Part shown: positions 34,242 through 41,931 of the stretch, in pieces
Layout of the letters: each line of letters opens with the position of its first letter
Numbering within the stretch: position 1 is the first letter of the stretch
Assembly (NCBI GenBank): GCA_946540735.1
Contig: CAMNIN010000031.1
Location: 1-43,253 of the forward strand
DNA from: an uncultured Prevotellaceae bacterium
GTDB taxonomy: Bacteria; Bacteroidota; Bacteroidia; Bacteroidales; Bacteroidaceae
Reading direction: 5' to 3'
Length of the DNA: 43,253 nt
Notes under the pieces: generated by a model
Database searches by the model: none
What the model saw: the letters and a program-made list of their open reading frames with translations, nothing else
What the model was told of the DNA's origin: nothing
Program-made: the position numbers and the translations under genes

Positions 34242-36152
34242 TCAGTTACGGTTGTTGAGATCGCGTTTCTTGCGGTCGAGTTCTTCGCGCTTGCGCTGCA
34301 TCTCCATCTGCTGTTTCTGCATGGCTTCCAGTCGTGCAGCCAGTCCGCCAGTCTTTTTCTTGGGATTGTTCTTGTTCTCTTTATAGCGTGCTTCCAGTAT
34401 GGACAGCAACTTGGCGTCGTCGGTAGTCTTACGCAACGTGAACATGATGGCTGCGCTGAAGAAGAGCGAGATGAAGTAATAGAAGTTAAGACCAGCGGAG
34501 TAGTCGTTGAAGATGAAGAAGAACATCACAGGCATGAGGTACATCATCCATTGCATGGCCTTCATCTGCTCGGCCTGCTGTCCCACCATCTGGTCGCGCT
34601 GCTGGCGCATGGTCATGATGGAGTAGAGCACGTTGGCCACGCAGAAGAGGATGCAGGTGAGTGAGAGATGGTCGCCGATGAGCCAGTAGTTCTTTCCCCA
34701 TTCGATGATCGGGTCATAAGTCGACAAGTCGTTGATCCAGAGAAAGCTCTCGCCTCGGAGCTGGATGGCGTTGGGCACGAAGTTGAACATCGCGATCCAG
34801 ATTGGCATCTGGATGAGCATCGGCAGACAGCCACTGAGCGGACTGACCCCGTAGTCGGCATACATTTTCATCTGGGCCTGCTGCTTGAGCATCTGGTCCT
34901 CAGGCTTGTCGTATTGCTTGGTGGCTTCCTCGAGTTTGGGTCTGAGCACGCGCATCTTGGCCGAACTCATGTAGCTCTTCTTGACAAGAGGATAGGTGAT
35001 GGCTTTGAGAAGCAAGGTGATGAGAATCAGTACGATACCCATGTTGATGCCCCACTTCGTGAGCCAGTCGAAGACGTAGAGGGTGAAGAAACGGTTGATG
35101 TAGCGGATGAGCGGCCATCCGAGATACACCAGTCTTTCCATATCGAGGTCCTTGCCGAATTTGCTCTGTTTCTCCACGGCCTTCAGCAGCCGGAAGTCGT
35201 TGGGTCCGTAGAACAGTTCCAGTTCGGTGGCTGTCTCCCCCTTGGGGTCGAAGAAGGTCTCCATCTCGGCACGGTATTTCTTCAGGTAACCGGTGGTCTT
35301 GTCTTGCGGGATGCTGGTCAGCAGGGCATTGGCCGAGAAATCGTTTTTCGCGATGATCATGGCGCTGAAGAACTGGCTCTTGAAGGCCACCCAGTCGAGT
35401 GGAACCTCTATTTTCTCGTCGATTTTCTCCGAGGTCTCGTTCAGGTAGTCCGTACCCGATCCTTTCTCTTTATAAGTGAGGGTGGCATAGCGGTTCTCGA
35501 AAGAGTGCCCTTTCTCTTGCTGCTTGCAGTCCTCCTTCCAACTCACGGTCATGGAGTGGGTCTTGGTGGAGAAAAGACCTTCCATGCCGACAGCACGGAA
35601 CTTGAAGTGTGTCAGGTAGTCCTGCCCGAGCAGATACGACATCTCGATCATCCGGCCATTACCGGCATCGGCGGTGAAGGTCACCGTGCTGTCGGTCTGG
35701 TTTGATGCCGTGAAATAGAGGTCGGAGACGGCGATGTTGTTCTCCTTGCCCTCCAGTTTGAAATCCAATTGCTGGTCTTTTCCCTCAAACAGGGTTACAT
35801 CGGGATTGCCGTTCAGGTCTTTGTATCCTTTGACAACGGCCTTGGTCACTGTGCCGCCCTTGGTGCTCAGGGTGAGTTCCACCTTGTCGTTGCGGAGCAC
35901 CACGTCGGTGGCACTGCCGGAGAGGGCATCATGGAAGAGAGCCGTGCTGTCCTCGCGCGCCTGGGCGAGAGCGGCGGTTTTCTTGGCCTCGGCCACTTTC
36001 TTTTGCTCAGCAGCTTTCTTCTTCTCTGCTTCTTGTTTTTCTACTTGTTCTTGTTGTGCCTTGATTTCCTCCTCGGAAGGGCGGGTCCACCAACTAAAAC
36101 CAATCAGGACGACGGCTATCAGAACAAAGCCGATGATTGTATTTTTATCCAT
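34242..36152 (-). CDS. yidC: Membrane protein insertase YidC
   Basis: 636 residues from ATG at 36152 (MDKNTIIGFVLIAVV); the in-frame start at 36194 overlaps the promoter and is rejected. Helix 1 is followed by an Ala/Lys/Glu-rich coiled stretch (about 28-70), a large periplasmic beta domain, and the C-terminal insertase core with helices in TKWGINMGIVLILITLLLKA, LSGCLPMLIQMPIWIAMFNF and the NFYYFISLFFSAAIMF segment. The basic cytosolic tail (RKREELDRKKRDL) is typical of ribosome-binding YidC. It inserts proteins into the inner membrane with or without SecYEG. It is the first gene of the minus-strand operon. Confidence 0.97.
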   Translation of the reverse strand: MDKNTIIGFVLIAVVLIGFSWWTRPSEEEIKAQQEQVEKQEAEKKKAAEQKKVAEAKKTAALAQAREDSTALFHDALSGSATDVVLRNDKVELTLSTKGGTVTKAVVKGYKDLNGNPDVTLFEGKDQQLDFKLEGKENNIAVSDLYFTASNQTDSTVTFTADAGNGRMIEMSYLLGQDYLTHFKFRAVGMEGLFSTKTHSMTVSWKEDCKQQEKGHSFENRYATLTYKEKGSGTDYLNETSEKIDEKIEVPLDWVAFKSQFFSAMIIAKNDFSANALLTSIPQDKTTGYLKKYRAEMETFFDPKGETATELELFYGPNDFRLLKAVEKQSKFGKDLDMERLVYLGWPLIRYINRFFTLYVFDWLTKWGINMGIVLILITLLLKAITYPLVKKSYMSSAKMRVLRPKLEEATKQYDKPEDQMLKQQAQMKMYADYGVSPLSGCLPMLIQMPIWIAMFNFVPNAIQLRGESFLWINDLSTYDPIIEWGKNYWLIGDHLSLTCILFCVANVLYSIMTMRQQRDQMVGQQAEQMKAMQWMMYLMPVMFFFIFNDYSAGLNFYYFISLFFSAAIMFTLRKTTDDAKLLSILEARYKENKNNPKKKTGGLAARLEAMQKQQMEMQRKREELDRKKRDLNNRN

Positions 36153-36191
36153 TTCTAACTGTTTCTTGATGAAAGATAAGCTATCAAAGTG

Positions 36192-36199
36192 CAAAATTA
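36192..36199 (-). promoter_or_regulatory. Promoter -7 box of the yidC operon
   Basis: The minus strand reads TAATTTTG, a full match, 39 bases before the ATG. The box sits inside a small palindrome AAAGTG / CACTTT (36186-36205). Confidence 0.6.
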
Positions 36200-36366
36200 C
36201 ACTTTTTTTGCGATATGCACAAAAACTACCCTCAAAAATAATAGGTGGCCTCTTTTTGGTCTTTTTGAGATGTCACGTTGTGGTGTCTCTGCGTGGGGGT
36301 GCCTGACGTGACGTCACTGCGTGGGCCTCTGATGTGACGTAAAACTTAAATTTTTCGTTCCAAAAA

Positions 36367-36397
36367 TTGCAAATTTTCGTGAAATTTTCTAAATTTG
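36367..36397 (+). promoter_or_regulatory. Promoter of the DUF3078 gene
   Basis: TTG at 36367-36369 and TAAATTTG at 36390-36397 are 20 bases apart. The -7 box ends 28 bases before the ATG at 36426. Confidence 0.6.
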
Positions 36398-36425
36398 CAA
36401 ATAATAACACTAATTCCGTATTTTT

Positions 36426-37745
36426 ATGAGAAAACTATTCGTATTATTACTTGTGGCTTTCGCACTTCAGACGCATGCGCAGTCGAGGAGCAAGGAGAGC
36501 CGCAACATTGAGTATCAGGAGTATCAGGTCAACAAGAACTATTCTGACTCGCTTGTGGCATTCAAAGAGAAACTTGACTCTTTGCAGTTGGCTGAAGAAG
36601 CATTGGACGAACTTGGCCTCGCCGATGGTCGGTTCTACAAACTTTTCGCCCCCCTTACGTTCTACCACTCTCCAGCTCGCAAGGTCTTGAGGTTGGCATC
36701 TTTCAAAGATGGCTCAGACCCGGTAAGCGACGAGATCGACAACACCTTGCTCAGTGTCTACCTCAACCGTCCCGACCTCGTGATCAACAGTGAGAACAGA
36801 CTGAACAAGGTAGGAGGTGTGAGCAACGACATCATCGCTCCTATCCAGCAAGATGTGGCTTTGGTAGAGAAAGTTGAGCCCGTAGAGGTGGAGCAGGTGG
36901 AAGACACCCCCGTCGATGTGCTTGTCACCAAGCCCAATTTCTGGACTTTCAAGGGTGACTATTTCCTCCAGGGCTTGCAGTCGTATATCTCGGGCAACTG
37001 GTACAAGGGCGGTGAGAGCAACTACTCCATCCTCGGCAGCATCACCATGGAGGCCAACTACAACAACAAGCAGAAGCTGAAATGGGACAACAAGCTGGAG
37101 ATGAAGCTCGGATTCCTGACATCAAAGAGCGACAGCGTCCACTCGCTCAAGACTTCCGACGACCTTTTGCGTCTGACCAGCAAACTGGGTCTGCAAGCCA
37201 CCAAGAAATGGTACTACACCTTGCAGCTCCTTGCCTATACCCAGTTCTGGAGGGGATACAAGAGCAACGACAGGCATGTCTATTCCGATATCATGTCGCC
37301 GTTCAACCTCAACATCTCACTCGGTATGGATTACAACGTGGAGGCATGGAACAAGAAACTCACCGGTACGATCCACCTCGCTCCGTTTGCATACAACTTC
37401 AAGTATGTCGACCGCAACTGGTTTGGCGACGTGGAGAACTTCACCACACGATATGGCCTCGACCTGGGCAAGCACACCCTGCACGACTTCGGTTCGCAGT
37501 TCACCATTGACCTGAAATGGGCGATTGCCGACAATATCACTTATCAGACCCGCATGTACGGATTCACCACTTACAAACGAGTGGAGTGGGAGTGGGAGAA
37601 CACCTTCACCTTCAATTTCAACAAGTACATCTCGACCAAGCTGTTTATCTATCCGCGCTTTGACGACAGCACCGCGCGTGACGATCATCACGGATATTTC
37701 CAATTTAAGGAATTCATGTCACTTGGATTCTCATATTCATTCTAA
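36426..37745 (+). CDS. DUF3078-family outer-membrane protein
   Basis: 439 residues with a signal peptide (LLLVAFALQTHAQ). The N-terminal 150 residues are a charged, partly coiled linker ending in a run of VEPVEVEQVEDTPVDVL. From about 170 onward the pattern is a beta-barrel (WYKGGESNYSILGSITMEAN, TKKWYYTLQLLAYTQFWRGY) ending MSLGFSYSF with the terminal Phe typical of outer-membrane proteins. This is the DUF3078 family, widespread in Bacteroidota, with no known substrate. It is monocistronic, with its own promoter and terminator. Confidence 0.88.
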   Translation: MRKLFVLLLVAFALQTHAQSRSKESRNIEYQEYQVNKNYSDSLVAFKEKLDSLQLAEEALDELGLADGRFYKLFAPLTFYHSPARKVLRLASFKDGSDPVSDEIDNTLLSVYLNRPDLVINSENRLNKVGGVSNDIIAPIQQDVALVEKVEPVEVEQVEDTPVDVLVTKPNFWTFKGDYFLQGLQSYISGNWYKGGESNYSILGSITMEANYNNKQKLKWDNKLEMKLGFLTSKSDSVHSLKTSDDLLRLTSKLGLQATKKWYYTLQLLAYTQFWRGYKSNDRHVYSDIMSPFNLNISLGMDYNVEAWNKKLTGTIHLAPFAYNFKYVDRNWFGDVENFTTRYGLDLGKHTLHDFGSQFTIDLKWAIADNITYQTRMYGFTTYKRVEWEWENTFTFNFNKYISTKLFIYPRFDDSTARDDHHGYFQFKEFMSLGFSYSF

Positions 37746-37773
37746 ACTTTACCTGTAAAAAGGTCTCCTAACG

Positions 37774-37817
37774 GACTGGCGGTTGGCTCAGCTTCATGCT
37801 GTTGCCAACCGCCAGTC
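37774..37817 (+). terminator. Strong terminator between convergent genes
   Basis: The perfect 14-bp arms GACTGGCGGTTGGC / GCCAACCGCCAGTC enclose a 16-base loop and are followed by TTTT. It lies 28 bases after the DUF3078 stop and 45 bases from the stop of the DUF1573 gene on the other strand, so it can serve both. Confidence 0.85.
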
Positions 37818-37862
37818 TTTTCGTCAGGATGATACTTGGCCTTGAGCGGGCCGTGGTGCAGT

Positions 37863-38246
37863 CTATTCCGTCATGTCGCCTTCCACATACAGGCGTGTCA
37901 TCTCCGTCAGTCCATTGGTGCGGACGGTGATGCTTTTCTTGAAGTGCCCGGGGATTTTCCCTGCGCCGTTGTAGGTCACCTCGATAGTGCCTTTCTGACC
38001 AGGGGCGATGGGGCTCTTGGTGTATTGAGGCACCGTGCAACCACAACTGGCCACGGCCTGATTGATCACCAGTGGGGCGTCGCCGACATTGGTGAAGGTA
38101 AACGTGCATTTCTGCACGGCATCACTCTCTGAGAATTTGCCGAAGTCATGCGTTTTCTTGTCAAACTTGATTTCAGCTTGTTTCTGGGCTGCCGCATAGC
38201 CAAATGAGCAGAGCAGCAGCAATGTCATCATGATAATTTTTTTCAT
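37863..38246 (-). CDS. DUF1573-family secreted protein
   Basis: 127 residues from ATG at 38246 (MKKIIMMTLLLLCSFGYAAA), which begins the signal peptide; an in-frame start 15 codons upstream overlaps the promoter and is rejected. The mature part is a single DUF1573 domain with an immunoglobulin-like (MSP/ASPM-like) fold: HDFGKFSESDAVQKCTFTF, NVGDAPLVINQAVASCGCTV. The CGC pair is a family hallmark. Probably periplasmic; function unknown. RBS AAGGA lies 11 bases upstream. Confidence 0.9.
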   Translation of the reverse strand: MKKIIMMTLLLLCSFGYAAAQKQAEIKFDKKTHDFGKFSESDAVQKCTFTFTNVGDAPLVINQAVASCGCTVPQYTKSPIAPGQKGTIEVTYNGAGKIPGHFKKSITVRTNGLTEMTRLYVEGDMTE

Positions 38247-38266
38247 CTTTTCTGTCCTTAATGCTG

Positions 38267-38274
38267 CAAAAATA
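38267..38274 (-). promoter_or_regulatory. Promoter -7 box of the DUF1573 gene
   Basis: The minus strand reads TATTTTTG, 20 bases before the ATG at 38246. Confidence 0.6.
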
Positions 38275-38394
38275 CGATTTTTATAAGACAATAGATGGGC
38301 TTTATACCTTTATTGGATTATTTTAACCTAAAAAATGTCAAATATGGCTGGTCGGCACCTAAGCACGCATAGCTATTCGGGCGGATTTTTGGTC

Positions 38395-38450
38395 GCTCGT
38401 TCGCTCGTTCGGGTGCTCGTTCGGGTGCTTGTTCGGGCGCTTGTTCGGGC
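38395..38450. repeat. 12-bp tandem repeat (GCTCGTTCGGGT type)
   Basis: Four adjacent units lie at 38403, 38415, 38427 and 38439: two GCTCGTTCGGGT followed by two GCTTGTTCGGGC, preceded by a partial unit at 38395. A further single copy lies at about 38748-38760. It is non-coding; the arginine-rich open frame through it is a shadow of the repeat. Confidence 0.8.
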
Positions 38451-38475
38451 GGATTTGCCGCTCGGCACCCGAAGG

Positions 38476-38669
38476 GTGACGCTTGGCTTGTCCAAGAATC
38501 CGCCCGCATTGAGTATTAGCATTTTCAATGCGCTTATCGGATTACAAATCCTTATACTCCCAGCATCGGGAGTGACGCTTGGCTTGTCCAAGAATCCGCC
38601 CGCATTGAGTATTCGTATTTTCAATGCGCTTTTATCGGATTACAAATCCTTATACTCCCAGCATCGGGA
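38476..38669. repeat. Tandem duplication of a 96/98-bp unit
   Basis: Unit 1 (38476-38571) and unit 2 (38572-38669) both begin GTGACGCTTGGCTTGTCCAA and end CCAGCATCGGGA, differing by two inserted T and a few substitutions. Inverted copies of the first part occur at about 38721-38746 (GGATTTTTGGACAAGCCAGG). It lies in a gene-free stretch of over 500 bases. Confidence 0.85.
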
Positions 38670-38710
38670 TTACAAATCCCGATGAACGGGAATCCCGATG
38701 AACGGGAATC
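38627..38710. repeat. Dispersed intergenic repeat cluster, copy B
   Basis: 38627-38687 is about 93 percent the same as 27994-28052 (modules CGGATTACAAATCCTTATAC and CGGGATTACAAATCCCG), followed by three ATCCCGATGAACGGG-type short repeats. The region from 38275 to 38799 holds only such repeats and no gene. Confidence 0.75.
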
Positions 38711-38799
38711 CCGATGAACGGTGTGGATTTTTGGACAAGCCAGGCGTGCTCGTTCGGGCGGATTTGCCGCTCGTCACCCTATGGGTGCTGTATTTGCTG

Positions 38800-40926
38800 T
38801 CAAATGAGTGATCTGAACGTTTTCAGCACGTCACATTTCTGGATGAACTGTGGCATCGGGTCGGAGCTTTTCTCTATAAACTGGTTGAGGTTGTAGAGGG
38901 CTTTGTATTGGCGTGCCTGGCGTAGAGGCTTGTAGATGTATTTGTTGGTTTCCCAGTTGTAATCCGATTCGCACCAGGGCTCGTAGGGAATGAAGGCCAG
39001 AGCATACAGACTGTTGAGTTTCAGACTGTTATTATTGGAGTTAACACTCTCGTTGAGGTATTTGATCGCAATCTCGACGAAATCAGGCCGGTCTTTGCGG
39101 GCCTCATCATATACGCTGTTGCCGTAGTTGGTCAGCCACCAGCACTCTCCGAGGAACGACGCTTGATAGTAGCGCACGGCCAAGTCGTAGGCGATTTCGG
39201 GCTTTGCCGAAGCATTGGCCAGGTTGTGGCGCTCCTCAAGTTGGATTATGTCGCGGCAGAAAGCGGCTTTCTTGTTGGATGGGATAGGACCTAAGTTAGG
39301 ACCGTCGGTGTAGCTCTCTTCCTCGCTGTCGGCCTGTTTCACAAACCAGCGAGCCTTGGTGTAGTCGCGGTGGGAGTGGTAATAGCTGATGTTCTGGGAC
39401 TCCAGGAACGAGCGGGGCACTTTCTCAAGGTAGGGGATGGCCTTGCTGAACTCACCATTGGCGAGGTATTTCGTGCCGATGAGGTCATTCATGTAATCCT
39501 TGGGGTAGTCGATGTATCCCAGAACGAATTTCTCCAAGGGGTCGTCGGTTTGTTTTTGCAGGAACTGGCAGTGGTCGATCAGCTGTTCAACGGTCATTGT
39601 GTCGAGGATGAGGAAGTATTCTGAACAGTAGCCCGGGTTCTCAGGGAGTTTGGCATCCTCAAAAGTAGCTCCATGGCTGATTTTCTCGCTCTCCATCATG
39701 GCGATGAGAGCGGCGGCCATGTTTTTGTTGCCGTTTTTCTCGTATTGTGGCACGAGTTCTGAGTAGACCAGGCGGTCGAGCACGTCGTAGTAGTGGTTGT
39801 AGAACAGGTCCGGGTCAGGGCTTGTGGCGTCTTCTTCTTTCACTTTCTCGATGAGCCATTTGATCTCGCCGGTGATCCATTGCGAGTATTCTCTGTTGAG
39901 TGTCGACGCTTTCACGGAGGCCACGGCACGGATGGCCCGCACATTGTCCTTCATGCGCTGTGTGCCCTTCATGTCCATGGCCTTGTTGAGGGTTTCCATG
40001 GCAGGCTCGTAGTGCTTGTAGAGGTATTGCAGTTCACCGACAGCAGCCATCCAGAGAGCCGGCGACTCAGTCTTCCCGGTTTTCACGAGCGTCATGGCAT
40101 AGTTGTTGAAGTTGTTGACCTCACTCTTCAGGATGATACGGTGGTCGATCGTCTCTTCCACCCAATCCTTGTCAGCTTCGCTGTCGAGGGTCTCCTGTGC
40201 GTTGTTCACGAAGTCCTGCACGAGGAAGTTGATGGTGGGCGAGTTGGGGGCTTCCTGATAGATGGTCTTGATGCCACCCAGGTTGCGCATCTTGCGCATG
40301 GCCCATTTGATGCTCACCATGTCGCCCTGTTCGGCGTAGATGTCGCAAGCCTCGGTGCGGCGTCCCTCATGCAGCAGTGCACCAGCGTAGATGTTGCGCA
40401 TCATGTCGCGGTAGACGCTGGCGGGCAGTTTCTCGCCTTGGCTCTTCCAGAAATTGATGTTGTCGACATGCTTTCCGAGCACCATGTTGGCTCTCATTCG
40501 GAGCAGTGCCCATTGTCCTTTGAGTTTGGAGCCCCGGTAGTTCTGGGCAGCTGTGATCATGGCGTTGAGGTTCTGTCGCCGCTGCTGCAACTCCTCCTTG
40601 GTGGGGTAAGACCACGACTCCTGCAGTTGGTCGCAGATGTCGATATAGGTGTTCAGCCTCTTGAGGTAGTTTACCATTTCCTGGTCGCCCTTGTTTTGGG
40701 CGATCTCCATGATTTTCTCCTTGTTCCAGCGATAGGAATTGCATTCGCCGTTGGTGTAGTTGTTCCAGAAGGCGTCGACCCTTTCGTCGAACGGCGATTT
40801 GCCCATCAGTTCATGACGGAAGACACTGAAGAGATAGTTGTTGTGGTTGCTGAAGTCGCCGCCACAAGCCCACGACGGTGCTGACAGCGTCAGAGCTGTC
40901 AGGCTAAGGATGATAAATCTTCTCAT
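38800..40926 (-). CDS. Large exported helical-repeat protein, function unknown
   Basis: 708 residues. A signal peptide (LSLTALTLSAPSWA) is followed by CGGDFSNHNNYLFSVFRHEL; the Cys right after the cleavage site could make it a lipoprotein, though the lipobox (SWAC) is poor. The rest is largely alpha-helical with TPR-like pairs, for example WMAAVGELQYLYKHYEPAME and ISYYHSHRDYTKARWFVKQA. No enzyme motif is seen. It overlaps the end of the upstream DUF3142-like gene by 23 bases, which implies coupled expression and a shared role in the envelope. I recall distant look-alikes with a CG(G/P)DF start in other phyla but cannot confirm this without a search. Confidence 0.8.
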   Translation of the reverse strand: MRRFIILSLTALTLSAPSWACGGDFSNHNNYLFSVFRHELMGKSPFDERVDAFWNNYTNGECNSYRWNKEKIMEIAQNKGDQEMVNYLKRLNTYIDICDQLQESWSYPTKEELQQRRQNLNAMITAAQNYRGSKLKGQWALLRMRANMVLGKHVDNINFWKSQGEKLPASVYRDMMRNIYAGALLHEGRRTEACDIYAEQGDMVSIKWAMRKMRNLGGIKTIYQEAPNSPTINFLVQDFVNNAQETLDSEADKDWVEETIDHRIILKSEVNNFNNYAMTLVKTGKTESPALWMAAVGELQYLYKHYEPAMETLNKAMDMKGTQRMKDNVRAIRAVASVKASTLNREYSQWITGEIKWLIEKVKEEDATSPDPDLFYNHYYDVLDRLVYSELVPQYEKNGNKNMAAALIAMMESEKISHGATFEDAKLPENPGYCSEYFLILDTMTVEQLIDHCQFLQKQTDDPLEKFVLGYIDYPKDYMNDLIGTKYLANGEFSKAIPYLEKVPRSFLESQNISYYHSHRDYTKARWFVKQADSEEESYTDGPNLGPIPSNKKAAFCRDIIQLEERHNLANASAKPEIAYDLAVRYYQASFLGECWWLTNYGNSVYDEARKDRPDFVEIAIKYLNESVNSNNNSLKLNSLYALAFIPYEPWCESDYNWETNKYIYKPLRQARQYKALYNLNQFIEKSSDPMPQFIQKCDVLKTFRSLI

Positions 40927-41836
40927 AGTGTTGTTGTTTTATACGTTGTATGTTGTTTTTGCTGATGTCGAAGAGGATGACCTCGCGGTTGGCGTCGGCC
41001 CTCAGACGGCTGATGGCGTCTCTGACGGTGATCACGGTGTCGAGACTCACCTCATGTGTCAGGATTGTATCGCCTGGGAGCACGGGCAGGTCGTCGTCGC
41101 CGTGCATGATGCCCACGAGCTTGTTGGCCCTCACGAGCAGTTGCCAGGCGAAGATGGGGTAGGCGGTGCTGAGAGTCAGGCTGTAGTTCTTGATGTGGCG
41201 CATATAGGGAGCGGCATCATCCATGTCGAGGATGGGGTTGCGCTCCAGACGGCGCACGTCGCCGGTGTTATACATCATCAGCACGCCATGGTCCACGGGG
41301 GGAGCCTCCTGCGAGAGCTGGTGCAGACGGATGGTGGCGGAGAGGCGCAATCCTTTGGCGTGTGCGGCGTCACGCAACTGTCTGAGCAGTGCGAAATAGG
41401 CATCGCGGGTGCGCTTCGACCAGTCGCAGTCGATCTGTATCTCTTTCACCCCTGCCACATCGTGTGTCTCCGACATCTGCAGCACCCGGTTGAGGATCAG
41501 CAGTCCGAGGGAGTCGACGCCTTGCGTCAGGCATTCGTTGACGATGAACACCGTGGGGATGATTTCCACTCCTTGGGGCATGTCATCGGCGAAGCGGAGA
41601 GTGGCATTGGGCATGACCCTGCCCTGCTGATCGATCACCACATCGAAATAGCGCAGGTAGATGCGGCTCACTTGGTTGTCGGCCAAGAAAGCACGCTGTG
41701 CGGAGTCGAGTTCCCATGTCGTGCTCCAGTAGTAGGCCGAACGGGTCTCGACGGAAGTTGTCTGTTGTTTTTGGCACGATGGCATGGCCAGGAAGACAAC
41801 AATGAGGCAGAAAAGAGAGATGACCTTGCGGATCAT
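40904..41836 (-). CDS. DUF3142-like lipoprotein
   Basis: 310 residues from ATG at 41836 (MIRKVISLFCLIVVFLAMPS); an in-frame start 37 codons upstream overlaps the promoter and is rejected. A lipoprotein signal ends with Cys21. The body has an alternating beta-alpha pattern like a TIM barrel: IYLRYFDVV, EIIPTVFIVN, KEIQIDCDWS (about 131-140), RLSATIRLHQL and HGVLMMYNTGD. These fit the DUF3142 family; the IDCDW and MMYN strands recall GH18-type barrels, so a carbohydrate-linked role is possible but unproven. It has a near-perfect promoter and is followed by the overlapping 708-residue gene. Confidence 0.75.
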   Translation of the reverse strand: MIRKVISLFCLIVVFLAMPSCQKQQTTSVETRSAYYWSTTWELDSAQRAFLADNQVSRIYLRYFDVVIDQQGRVMPNATLRFADDMPQGVEIIPTVFIVNECLTQGVDSLGLLILNRVLQMSETHDVAGVKEIQIDCDWSKRTRDAYFALLRQLRDAAHAKGLRLSATIRLHQLSQEAPPVDHGVLMMYNTGDVRRLERNPILDMDDAAPYMRHIKNYSLTLSTAYPIFAWQLLVRANKLVGIMHGDDDLPVLPGDTILTHEVSLDTVITVRDAISRLRADANREVILFDISKNNIQRIKQQHYEKIYHP

Positions 41837-41872
41837 GAGTGTCGGGTTTGTCTTCAATATGGTTTCATGTGA

Positions 41873-41902
41873 CAAACTTACGATTTTTTTTTGAAAAACC
41901 AA
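41873..41902 (-). promoter_or_regulatory. Promoter of the DUF3142-like/708-residue operon
   Basis: The -7 box TAAGTTTG (minus strand, 41873-41880) is preceded by TTG (41900-41902) with exactly 19 bases between. It lies between the stop of the nuclease gene and the DUF3142 start, so this pair is an independent unit. Confidence 0.6.
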
Positions 41903-41931
41903 CAAAAGTGGAGGAAAAGTTGTCGTAAAAC

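Noticed and set aside
34668..35705. 345-codon open frame on the plus strand inside yidC
   Set aside because: It is antisense to a clear yidC, has no start context and a low-complexity composition (V, H, D, E rich); a codon-usage shadow.
38395..38760. CRISPR-like appearance of regular repeats
   Set aside because: The 12-bp units are directly adjacent with no spacers, the 96/98-bp units are full duplications, and no cas genes are present.
39793..40884. 363-codon open frame antisense to the 708-residue gene
   Set aside because: The minus-strand gene has a signal peptide and coupling to its upstream neighbour; the plus frame shows only shadow composition.
40838..41872. 344-codon plus-strand open frame across the DUF3142-like gene
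   Set aside because: Antisense to a lipoprotein gene with a near-perfect promoter; no domain or signal peptide in the plus frame.
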